Positions 11,679 through 22,700 of a stretch of 64,000 nucleotides of DNA are shown here, in pieces. The translations under genes were made by a program, and so were the position numbers. The stretch's first letter is position 1. Every line of letters begins with the position of its first letter. A model generated the notes under the pieces. It was not told where the DNA came from. It was given only the letters and a program-made list of their open reading frames with translations, and made no database searches. Origin of the DNA: Petrosia ficiformis (lineage: Eukaryota; Porifera; Demospongiae; Haplosclerida; Petrosiidae); assembly GCA_947044365.1 (NCBI GenBank), contig OX345639.1, forward strand, positions 3,151,001 to 3,215,000, read 5' to 3'.

Positions 11679-14324
11679 TCATATTTGTTTCCTACGTAAT
11701 CTGTGATTGGTTCCAAAATCAAGCGTGAAGTCTTCTCCTCCGTGAGTTACAAGAGGTGGAGGAACCTGGTGGAATGAAGGCTTGATTATGTTACTAGTTG
11801 ACTGTTGCAATGCACCAACATTAACAGCAGCTGCAAGACTAGGATCAACCTGAAAATGAAGGGGAATGTTTTGAGATGTGTTGAATACAGAGCAGAAAGA
11901 TGGGAGGGCATGTTGTTATGTAACAAGGGACAGATGGATAGATACTGTGTATACCTGTATATTGGTATGTGTTGAAGTTGTGTTTGAACTAATGCTGACT
12001 CCAGAACCTCTGCCTGTGATGTGTATGTACATGTATATATGTATGTATATAATTATGTATATAATTGTATGTAGAGAGTGATGTGTGTGTGTGTGTGTGT
12101 GTTACCATGTTTACTAGCATACTCTATCAAAGTCTTATCTTTGATAGAATACTGGTGAATCACAAGAAAGTTTTCCTTTGATGGATTCAAGTGGATATAA
12201 AGTAATTCATTGAAATTTTTTCTTTACATTTAAGTCATAAGTATTCTATCAAAAATAAATTACAGCTAGTAACCATGGTTACATACTCTAATAATCATTA
12301 GACACATACATTACAATACATACATGCAGTCAAAGATGTGAATAATTTATGCATCACCTGATTTTGAATGGTGTGTTGCTTTTCCATTTGTAACTGAGGA
12401 TTAGCTAAACAGTAAATTCAATAGTGATTATATTCACATACTCTCATTCTCCTGTGTATTTCCGACTGTTAACTCATACTGAAGTGGCTGTCTCTTGTGT
12501 GTAGGATAATGGTGTTGAGATAATGGTACAATGGTGTGATCTGAACCATCAAATGTTGCCATAGTGACATTACGTCTAAAAAAATATTATACACAATTTA
12601 CAAATTTTATATCTATTACTGACCTTCTCAGGGTGTCGTACATCACTTGGAGTCTTTGGTATTGTCGAGTTTTCTCAGTGAGTTTCTCAGAAGCTTCATT
12701 GTATTTTATCTTAGTGGAATCCAATTCTTTACATTGAGCTGAAATAGTATTGTTACTATTAATAGCATCAAGTTAACTACTGAATTGCTATTAATAGTAA
12801 CATAGAATTGTGCTAATTATAATTATTGTTAATATTATTAGCATCAAGTTAGCTACTGAATTGCTATTAATAGTAACACAGAATTGTGCTAATTATAATT
12901 ATTGTTACTATTATTAGCATCACAGTAACACAAAATTGTGTTGCTATTAATAACTTTCAAACAAATAGTATTAATAGAAACAGCCATGCATTTCTATTTA
13001 CAGCTCAATAATTATGTTAGTATATTTTGCTAAAAAATAGACCCCATACACATAACACAAAATTGTGTTGCTATTAATAACTTTCAAACAAATAGTATTA
13101 ATAGAAACAGCCATACATTTCTATTTATAGCTCAATAATTATGTTAGTATATTTTGCTAAAAAATAGACCCCATACTATATACTCACTTTCTATTTGTGT
13201 CTTGACAGCTGATGGAATATAGATAGTAATAATAATTATAGTATTAGTAAACTAGTTTCATTCCCAGACTCGCTGATTCCAGGAATGAGACTATTGGAAA
13301 ACCGTGTCCTCACATGAGAGTTCTGCTTGTGTGCGTGTGATAACTTGCTCATAGTAACTTTCCATTTGCTGTACCTTATCTCTTAATTTGGTTGCACAGT
13401 ACTCCTGGTAGATCCTCTCCTGATGAGACTGTGATACAGAGAGTGAAAGAGAGAGAGGGAGGGAAGGAGGGAGGGGGCAGTTTTCCTTTGGTCAGGCTAA
13501 CTGTATAAAGAGCCAGAAAATCAGCCCAGATCTTTCTGCTACCAGTCTAGGGTTTTCAATGATTGAACCTCTCAATTATTGGTAAAACAATTGCCTGACC
13601 CACTCTACCAGTTCCTCCCTCCTTGCAAAAAGAGACACATTATAGGGCATGGAATGATTTACCTGATATGACCAAAAGGAGAGTGCTCTTGAACATATCT
13701 CCATTATAGTTTCAGGCCTTTGCCCTGCTAGTACCATCTGTACACATTAAAAGTAATATAACTATGTGTTGAGTTTAAACTATGATCGAACTACGTATTA
13801 GTAAAAATAGTTACCATAGTTACTATCTGTGCACTACTTTGATAAAAATTGGACTTTGTAGCCACTAGAGTCTTGACCTCAAAGCCAATTTTGAACTTTG
13901 TACTCTAGCAGGCTTTACTACAGCAAACTTCGAACTCAAAACAGAATCCATTTAGCCACAGCAAAGTGTGAGTACAGTTATGTATGTGTGCATGTATATA
14001 TACGTATATATATATATAAAGTTATGTTAAACAAACCGATTTGTATTCTTCTGATGGCTGGAGATCAACTCGAACAATATCATACTTCCCTGGTAGATTT
14101 GTTTCACATGCAGGACATGTACACTTCTTGTTGAATTCTCTTGTACCATCTTCATCACAAAACACATCTATAAATACCAATGGCAAGTGAAGGAATTAAA
14201 ATATTATATTATAATCTAGCTAGCGTCTTTAAAGGATACGAGAACAAGATGTAGCCCATGCAAATGCTTTCAGCCTTTTGCGACACTTCTTGAAATTACA
14301 AACCAAGTCTTCATCTGCAGCCAT
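11679..14324 (-). CDS. CCNB1IP1: CCNB1IP1/HEI10 RING-type E3 ligase
   Basis: Homologue of HEI10, a RING SUMO/ubiquitin E3 ligase that stabilises crossover sites on meiotic chromosomes. Exons checked for phase: 14240-14324, 14037-14167, 13663-13737, 13314-13419, then smaller exons near 13180-13210, 12615-12740, 12440-12577 and 12360-12410, and a last exon of about 11679-11851. The start MAADEDLVCNFKKCRKRLK leads into a RING with C-x4-C, then WATSCSHVFCDEDG and KCTCPACETNLPG, as in vertebrate CCNB1IP1. KYDIVRVDLQPSEEYKSMVL and a coiled coil follow (ERIYQEYCATKLRDKVQQ; EKLTEKTRQYQRLQVMYDTL). The C-terminus ends NHRLRRKQI, close to the basic end of the vertebrate protein. The TGA stop is at 11679-11681. 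The promoter side faces the U6 gene. Confidence 0.92.
12745..13180. repeat. Two direct duplications in a CCNB1IP1 intron
   Basis: A 75-bp unit (TTGCTATTAATAGTAACA ... TTATTAGCATCAAGTTA) occurs twice at 12745-12910. A unit of about 125 bp (ACACAAAATTGTGTTGCTAT ... AATAGACCCCATAC) occurs twice at 12930-13178. Copies are nearly identical, so the duplications are recent. Confidence 0.8.
13525..13620 (-). repeat. tRNA-derived SINE-like fragment
   Basis: On the minus strand an A-box-like TGGTAGAGTGGG is followed about 40 bp later by a B-box-like GAGGTTCAATCAT. The stems of a true tRNA do not form, so this is probably an old tRNA-derived repeat in a CCNB1IP1 intron. Confidence 0.35.
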
Positions 14325-14374
14325 TTTAGGGGCCTCGAGGTAGCCCACGCAGGTCGCGCACTTTGCAGCTGCGT

Positions 14375-14579
14375 AACAGGAAGTTGCTACTTAAACCCAC
14401 AAGTGTAGTACAACAAAAAAGGAATTACTATAAAGAGATGGTTATGAAACAGGAAGTTATATGACGGTTTCACAAACCCACAATAGACCTACAACGTAAA
14501 AATTATGCCATATAAAAGAAAATGTGTTAACAGGAAGTCATTAGCCGCGTTAAAGCAAACCCACAAGAACACTGGACAA
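14375..14579 (+). promoter_or_regulatory. Three repeated PSE-like modules upstream of U6
   Basis: The pair AACAGGAAGT and AAACCCACAA occurs three times, starting at about 14375, 14448 and 14529. In each module the second motif follows the first by 15 to 25 bp. The CCCACAAGAACACT of the third copy lies about 55 to 65 bp before the U6 start, the usual place of the proximal sequence element of snRNA genes. The other two copies could be distal elements or could serve the divergent CCNB1IP1 gene. The assignment by position is inference. Confidence 0.5.
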
Positions 14580-14592
14580 AATTTGTGAATAG

Positions 14593-14602
14593 ATATAAAA
14601 AA
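14593..14602 (+). promoter_or_regulatory. TATA box of the U6 gene
   Basis: ATATAAAAAA sits 21 to 30 bp before the first U6 base, matching a type 3 RNA polymerase III promoter. Confidence 0.8.
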
Positions 14603-14622
14603 GCTCACTACTAGTTATAGTT

Positions 14623-14636
14623 GTACTGCTTGCAGT

Positions 14637-14676
<40 letters not shown>

Positions 14677-14725
14677 GGCCCCTGCGCAAGGATGACACGC
14701 AAATTCGTGAAGCGTTCCAAATTTT
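14623..14725 (+). ncRNA. U6: U6 spliceosomal snRNA
   Basis: The catalytic spliceosomal RNA. The 5' stem-loop GTACTGCTTGCAGTAC is followed by the conserved ATACTAAAATTGGAACGATA, the ACAGAGA box with GATTAGC, then ATGGCCCCTGCGCAAGGATG and ACACGCAAATTCGTGAAGCG. The body is essentially identical to animal U6 from base 20 on. A run of eight T residues (14722-14729) is the Pol III terminator. TATA and PSE-like sites lie upstream. It appears intact and functional. Confidence 0.97.
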
Positions 14726-14729
14726 TTTT

Positions 14730-15597
14730 GAATTTTGGATAATATAGTTTTCAGCATCAGCCATTTTTTTCGGGGGATGTAGGAAAAATTTTATATCAAT
14801 TCGGTGAAATGTTTTTGTTGAAATACATGTGAAAGAACGATTTTACAATTATTATTTTTAGCCAAACAACAAAAATTGTCCAAAATTTTGAATAGATTCT
14901 GCAGAATACATTAAAGTGACACATGATGTTTGGTAGGATCAGGTACAACGAAAAGTGTTTAAAATTTTTTTTTCATTCTAAATTTAAGATTTTGATGAAG
15001 TGATAAGTATTATGCAACAAAAGGTTTGAACTCTTGTAAACTTGGTCCAAATGCTTTCTTCAGGCCTTCAGATCGAAATATTCCTTTTAATTAAGAATTT
15101 TATTATTAAAAATTTAAATCTATATTAATAGAGTGAAATGAAATCAATGAAGGAATACTTTTTCACAAAGAGTGTCCAAGCTGTTTCCTGCATATATTTT
15201 TTAAGGGCTGATGTTCGAATTTGCTCTTCCGCTACTGCAGGGTTCGGAAGTACGCTCTCCGATCCGGGGGCCGGCTAGGTCAATCAATGGGCGTGGCACG
15301 ATAGGACGCTAAGTCCTATGAGGTTATGATGTAAAATAGGTTCAATCCCTAATTTTTGCTTTTAAAAAGATCAGTCGAAAACAGCAAACTTGTGTATAGC
15401 ACTGCTACATACATAATAAATGCATACATGTTCTCACAAGCAAAAAAAAGTGGTGCACACATGCATAGATTGAAAGTACATGATACTGATTTAGAGAGAA
15501 CTATAACTAAGAGTAAATACTCTTGACATAACCTTTGTATCTGACACAATATGCAATCTTGTACTCTCACCTACCTGTACTTTCATGCCAACCTTAA

Positions 15598-15628
<31 letters not shown>

Positions 15629-16179
15629 TATATAAAAATTACATAATATTTTGTTGCTCAAGCAAGTTGCAGCTTTTGCAGTTGCTGAAATGTGTGTTCA
15701 TGCAATAAAGTTCAAAAACAATAAGTAGTAATGTATTGTATTGTTGTTGGAAACTGCTCAGTAAATGTACAATACTGTGATGTTGATACATCTTAGGACT
15801 GCTGAAGGATCTGACCAACCAGTTTGTGTTAGAAAAATTATTTGCTTGGTTTGGGATGGAGAACTTGGAAGACAATACATTAAGACATCACACGATTCCA
15901 TCAGCATTGTACACAGATACCATTCTGCTTTTAATTAAAATTAATCCACCCAGACTCATTATTGTTTAGTTGCCATAAATACGCAGAACATTAGTGGTTT
16001 CCAGCAAGACAGCTATTCAGAAGTTGAGCCATTGATTACCATGATAGGTTTATCAACTTTTGATCATACTCACATGCATGGAAAACATCGTAGTGCTGCA
16101 AACTATTCAGTATCACACTCTCGCTTGTTCAGATTACCATCATGGGGGGTAAGGATGTGGGGGCAATATGTCCCCTCAG
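14730..16179. other. Gene-poor spacer between U6 and the NOM1 3' end
   Basis: No gene is supported apart from the GC-rich candidate RNA at 15205-15330. There is a (TA)n tract at about 15598-15625. Short minus-strand open frames at 15349-15875 have no recognisable domain, and the start of one overlaps the TA tract. Confidence 0.5.
15205..15330. other. GC-rich island with two stem-loops, possible structured RNA
   Basis: In a very AT-rich spacer this stretch is locally GC-rich (GATCCGGGGGCCGGCTAGG). It can form a CTTCCG/CGGAAG hairpin (15226-15250) and a perfect 7-bp ATAGGAC/GTCCTAT hairpin with a 5-base loop (15301-15319). There is no open reading frame. I could not match it to U1, U2, U4, U5, RNase P, RNase MRP or SRP RNA. 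Confidence 0.3.
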
Positions 16180-16722
16180 AATACGCACCTCGATGCTATG
16201 TTAATAACTAGTCTTGGTGTTTAGTACTATCTTTTATAGTGCATATAATTATATTAATGCTCGATGGGTGCGTATTAAAGAATAATAAAATAAAAGTTGG
16301 TCAAAAAAATTGACTACTACATAGATTTCAAAAATTGCTCTATTGTTTCATAATGCTGTTTAATGATATGATAATTTGAAGTTCGTTTATCCATCAGATA
16401 CTGTTTTATAAACAGGAGGATAGTACTTCCAAATTGTTTCAAATGAGACTGTGCAAGAGGAGTAAACACAATCCTGTATTGAAGAGATATTAATAATTCA
16501 ATTTTTAATTAGTAGCCATTATGTATGGTACCTGGATTTCTCTACCGATAGTTTTTCCAAAAGAGAGCAAAAGAGGCTCTTGTAAAAACTCATTTCAGTT
16601 TTGTTTAATTCTGAAAATTCAACCACCTGAAAAAATAATAAATAAAACATGTCCAATATAATTAATATAATTATATGCACTATAAAAGATAGTACTAAAC
16701 ACCAAGACTAGTTATTAACATA
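16180..16722. repeat. Perfect 62-bp inverted repeat around the last two NOM1 exons
   Basis: Bases 16197-16258 are the exact reverse complement of 16661-16722 (62 of 62), with a 402-bp spacer holding the two terminal NOM1 exons and the intron between them. The left arm is itself bounded by a short inverted pair (AATACGCACCTCGATGC at 16180, GCTCGATGGGTGCGTATT at 16259). This suggests the arm is the core of a small MITE whose interior was copied in inverse to the other side. Confidence 0.85.
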
Positions 16723-19700
16723 ACATATGAGTATATATAATTGCAGACTGACAGTTAATGTCAGTTGTGAGTTGTTATGGTCATCAACTTGAGAATAGCC
16801 AATGCTTATAATTAGACGCTCTGAAAGGAAAAAATGGGGGGGGGGGGGGGGGGGGGGGGCGTCAATAAGTAATAGTTAAAGCACCGTTCGAGTGCAGTAC
16901 GGGAATTACAGCACGAGGTGTGGTTGAGAAAGCCATACAGCACGAGGCGGAGCCGAGTGCTGTATGGCTTTCGAGACCACAACTCGAGTGTTGTAATTCC
17001 CGTACTGCACGAGAGTGAACGGTGCTTTAACTAATTTATAGCACGTGGGTGTATCAAAGGCTACGTTCAGTCGTTCACTCCGTTCGGTAAGTTGCCTGTG
17101 AAGAGTGCTTGAGTAGGAAAACATGGATAATAAAGAAAACGTTGATCCACCTCCAAAAAAGAAGAGTAAATTGTCTCTTTCATTGAGAAAGAAAACTGTT
17201 TTGAAAGAAAAGGACGTAAATCAACCTCAATTTTGTAAACCCGTTGAAGAATTTGATTTTGTTAAGGCTGCTGAAGGCATCGTTCCTTTAAATAGAAAGA
17301 TGAACACTAAATGGGCTGAGTCCACCTTTTTAGAATGGGTTCATGAAAGGAACACCATGTATTCCACTGACTTGACTATTCCCGCCGACATACTGCAGTC
17401 TCACGATGAAGAAAAGATTTGTGAAGTTATGCGCTACTTTGCTATGGAGGTCAGGCGTGAAGACGGAGAAAGGTATCCAGCTGCAACTTTGCGTTCACTT
17501 CTTAGTGCTCTTAATCGCACACTCAAGAGTAACAAAGCCCCCTTTTCGATACTTGATCGACAAAATATTGCATTTCGACCGCTGATGCTCACTCTGGACT
17601 CTATCAGCAGTGACCTGCATCGTGATGGTGTCGATGTAAAGCGAAATAGTGCTATGATAATCTCCAAAGAAGACGAAGATCGGTTTTGGGAAAAGGGTCT
17701 GCTTGGCACTAGTTCTCCTCGTGTTCTTCGTCTTTCAGTGTTTTTCTACATTGGGCTTCAGTTTTGTTCGAGAGGAGTGGAGGAACAACACCGGCTGGTA
17801 CCTTCCCAGTTTGAGCGTTTTCCTGGTGATATATCTGTGTATAATGAAGCAGTATTTTACACCTATCGTGAGTATATCTCTAAAAACAATCAGCACAGGT
17901 TTAAAGATGTAAATTCTAAAGTAAATCAGTAAAAGTGTATGCTGAGCCTATGTCTGAGAGATGTGTTGTGAAGCTACTTGATATTTATCTTGATCACATT
18001 CCTGAGAATCCTATAGCATTTTATCTTCAACCTCTGGATGGAGTTGATACCACGGTAAAAAAAGGTTGGTATAGAAACCAGCGAGTTGGGATTAATAATT
18101 TGAAAACATTTCTACCAAAACTTTCAGAGGCTACGAGATTGAAAGATTGATACACAAATCATTCCCTTCGTGCAACTTCCGTATCTCGCATGTTCAGAAG
18201 TGGTATTGCTGAAAAAGTAATTGTAGATAAATCTGGACATCGAAGTGTGGCTGGTGTGAGAGCATATGAGCTAGTTTCAGAGGTACAAGAGAGAGAAGCA
18301 CAGTTGGCTATTGGACTAAAAGAAAAGTTCAGGTTAATCTAGAAAATACCTTATGTAACGTAAACTTAATTGTGACAACAGAATGACCTCTTGAGACCTT
18401 GAAGCTCATTCCAGGAAATACTGACATGCCATATAAGTTTAGCAGTTTACAATTTACAGAAATGCCTAAGAAAGGTTTAACATCAAGTGAATGGAGAGAA
18501 TGTCTCCCCATAAATATGCAGATGGCAGTTTTGAATTTGGATGTGACCAATAGTGAACACCGTTTAGGCCAAAGAGTTGGAAATTATTAACAAATGCCCC
18601 AAACATCGAAATCCACATGCCTCTGATTTATTTGGGAGAATCCTGTTGTGTTCTTCGGTTACCACAAAGAACAACCATCAACATCAAATGCAAGTTCATT
18701 ACTTCAACACACAATAAGTACAGAGATATAAATTGTTTATGTAAAATTGTACACATGTACATGTGTAATCATTCCACTAGTTCACTCTTAAACTAGAGCT
18801 ATGTAATTCAGAATAATTCTACCTGTACCTGTTTATACACTGCTTCTACTTGTACAGAGCAATGAAATCAAATCAGAAATACTTCTAATTTGTTTAGCTA
18901 TTGAGAAATAATTATAATATTTAATTTTAATGTAATAATTATATGTACCTATATAACATTTAGAAATTTTTCTCTTTTCTTTGCAAGGTGTCCTCATCAT
19001 TACAAAGAATGGTTAGTGATATTGTATCCGTAATTGAAGATCCTATGAATACCTTTGCTAGCCATCTCAAGAATCTTTTGAACTACCCATAGCTAGCCAA
19101 TCCCAAGAACCGACCGAAATTTCTATGGATACCTCTCTTGGCCACGAGCTTCCAGTGGGAACATCTGAGTTAATGATACATTGTTATTATTTTGTATTAA
19201 GTGGATAGCTAATTCCTTTGGTTTCATGTTTATCTGCACCATTTTGATTTTGTAGGTATCTAGTATCTACTGACATCGCTCCTCCACCAACAAAAAAAGA
19301 TGCACTTTGCTATCCCTGAGGAAATCACATCAGGAGCTGCAAAACGAGCTACCGACTTCAATCTGCCTCAAAGGTGGGAGCAAAGCATGAGTGCTTGCGA
19401 CAGAGACTGGATTGGATGTACCCTTTTTGTTGCAAAAGGAAAGCTGATGCCATTACTAAAGAACTGGTGGTATCCACCACCTCCCAATACCACCACTTCT
19501 CAGCCCACTCCTGAATCATACCTTTTATGTAGACTTTTTCTCTGGATGCCAAGATGTGGAAAGATGTGGAATATTGATTTCCGATGTCCACATTGTACCA
19601 CACACCAGTCCCTTCATTCTAAGGGGATATATACCTGTGTTCGCTTGGTCCTCAACATCAAATACTACTATTATTTGATAGAAGAGTACATGTAGTGCAG

Positions 19701-22700
19701 TGTTACTTTCCTTACCTGGCTGGGACCACAGAATGTTGGAACAACTCACGGAGTGAGTCAAGGCAACACTTCCTGTTGTCTTAAAAAGGAAGTATGCCTG
19801 TGATGTTGCAGTTGTGTCCCTGTTGAGGACTTGTACTTTGGGCAACAGTCCATCTGCCCTACAAAACAACCTCCACGAGCTACACAGTGAAGAACACTGC
19901 ATTACTTGAGTTGTTGTGAACGTCATCAGAAAGGACTACAGTCATTTCAACAGACTGTCCCACACTGCCAAAAGACACCCGAGTTTTCTTTCTTTCCCAC
20001 AGCCCAGACTACCAGCTCTTTTAGCAGCAGCACATCAGTGTATGGTTCCATCTTGAAGATAGATTCCACCAAGAAAATTTGCAATAAGCTCCAAGGTGCA
20101 GCTGCAGATACAGCAAACTGGTCTACCAACATTGGCAATGAAAGGGGAGAGATTGTGCAGTCTGTCGTAACATCTGAAGATTTACCATCCCTTCAGAGAC
20201 TAGCAAATGGTATCGTGGGCTGGGCGGTACTTCTATCAGCTGCTCTCAACATGGTCCCTCAAGATTCAAAAACCTCTTTACACTCTTACAGAGTATTTAT
20301 GTCTCACCTCTCTATGTGTATTTTTGAGTGGACTTCCAGCTTCTCACGACAGCTGAAAAGGAAGAGATGAAAAAACCAGGAATCTATTATCCTTCCGACT
20401 CTTGCCGTGAAAAAAGCTATCAACATGACAGAGTTGTCCAAACACTGCCGAAGAAAGACAAGAAGGTTGGAGAAGACAGTTGAGTTGATTGAAGATCTGT
20501 TGCTGTCATTGAGTTCAGCTACCAATCTTTTGGAAGTCCCTCCCCTCAACGAAGAGATGCAACCCATCTGAGACGAGCAGAAAAAACATGTATCCTGCAT
20601 CCAAGATCCACCATTGATTTCACAGTACACCATCACCAGACACCTGTTCAAAGGTGGAGTCAAACTACCGATCCTAAGATGTGCACGTGGTTCCACATCC
20701 TTAGAGAGTGTTTACCTCCACCTTGCTAGGTTTATACCCCTAGTGCAGCGAATTTCCAAGCTTATCTATTGGATGAGATAACTAAATGGAATTCATCTCA
20801 AGCTGTTGCAGCTATTGACAGCAGATTACAGAAGATAAATTCACTCTCCTCCAACATCTATTGTAACTAAGGTGTTTCCTCTATACCAACCACCATCAAA
20901 GTACACCTGAGAGCTGTTCGGAGTGGAATATCTATACAAACAATCCAATCTTGCTTTTGCTCCTACCAAAGACCTAGATTCCGAAATTGACAAAGGTTTT
21001 GAAGATGTCACTGATGTTACTATTGAACCACCTGCCCCACTGTAGACCAATCTGAACATTTAATCACAGTGGCACCTCCTGACAATGATGAAAATGATAC
21101 AGATGATGAAAACGAGGTAAGATTTGAAGTTTTTGATTCATGTATTTACATGTACATACATAGCACATATACATATACATGTTGTATAGCACAATAACTA
21201 CAACTATCTTCTTTAAGAGAATCTTAGTTATTAATTATAAATGTACTCTACTTTTCAATTTTATAGGATGACAATACAGTAGATGATGATGATGATGAAG
21301 CACTTGATTCTCGAGGTATTCCTGGCTGGGACAAAGTAGATGCTTTAGCAGAGTAAGTGACAAACACCAGCAGTCTCTGCGTCACCAACTCCCAGGCCAT
21401 GATAATTCAAAATCTATACAACCAACTGGAGGAGTTTGATAAGAGACTTCTAACCTTCAACCCCTGACCACAGAAACCTTCACATGTTGTGGCCACATCA
21501 ATGTGGACATGATGAAAAGGTAAAACAAAAGATTTAGAACTTGTATGTAACTACAGTATCTGTAAATGTTTATTGCAGTATGTATATTCTTATTTATATT
21601 GGAAGATTTATAATCCTAATTAAGTATTTTCATTTGTATTTCAAATATATTTAATGTATTTACAGATGGTTTTTTGCCCTTTTTTTTTTTTACACATGTT
21701 TTTTTTTGCCTGCCAGCTCTCCATCTTTTTCTACATCAAAGAGTCATCTAGCGGAAGCCATCTGCATTAGATTATGCAATAACATCATCACAAAGCCTCG
21801 GAAGGAAACTGGTGTCAGTGGAAAAAGCATCTACACATCTCGGTGTAAACTGATACTATCGGCCTGCAACAATGTCAGGAGTCGTCTAATGAACAGCCAG
21901 GCTAGATCTACTCGAGGGCACAAACGTGGTGCTCTTTAACATCAATGAGATTACTCTTGTCCAATGGTACAAGAATACCACTCAGAGAATTGAGATCAAA
22001 CAGTTGATGCAGGGGCTATCTAACACCCATATCCACAATGTCAACTGCCTCCAAGACTCTTTCTCACCAGTCAAACGTCCCTCCACACCACCATCTTGTC
22101 CACTGGAGCCACACAGTTTTCCTGAGCCAGAGGACACCACAGGGCAGGCGAGAGTAAGAAAGACGTCTTTTCCTCCATCACTCTCTGCTTCTGCCAAATC
22201 TTCTGCCTCTACTGACTTGCCTTCTAGCCCCACTCTATCTCAACTAACCATTCCTTCCGAAATTGGACCAACTCCAGAACCTATTGTTTCTCGTACAACT
22301 CAGTGGCGACGTAGAAAGTCGGGCCAAACATCAGAGACATCCAGAAAGGTGTATACCTGCCGGATGTGCGGGAAACCCATGTCAACTGAGGGTCATACTC
22401 AATTTCGTGGCCAGAGGTACTGCCCTAATGTACCTGGTCAAATACCGAGAGATGAGTGGTTGGCTCAGAAGAAACTAGAGTCCAAGAAGTGAGTCAGTGA
22501 GGACAGTAATTTTATATACTAATGTTATATACTAATTTTCCATACTAATTTTACATAACCGGTTTTTTTTTTTACCCTAATTTTATGTATATATTAGGTT
22601 TTTTTTTTTAGTTGTATCACCAACCGGTTTTATTGCGAATTTTTTTCCCTGCATTGTAGTAATTTTATTGGTTTTTTTTATTCTATAATATTTGTTCTTT

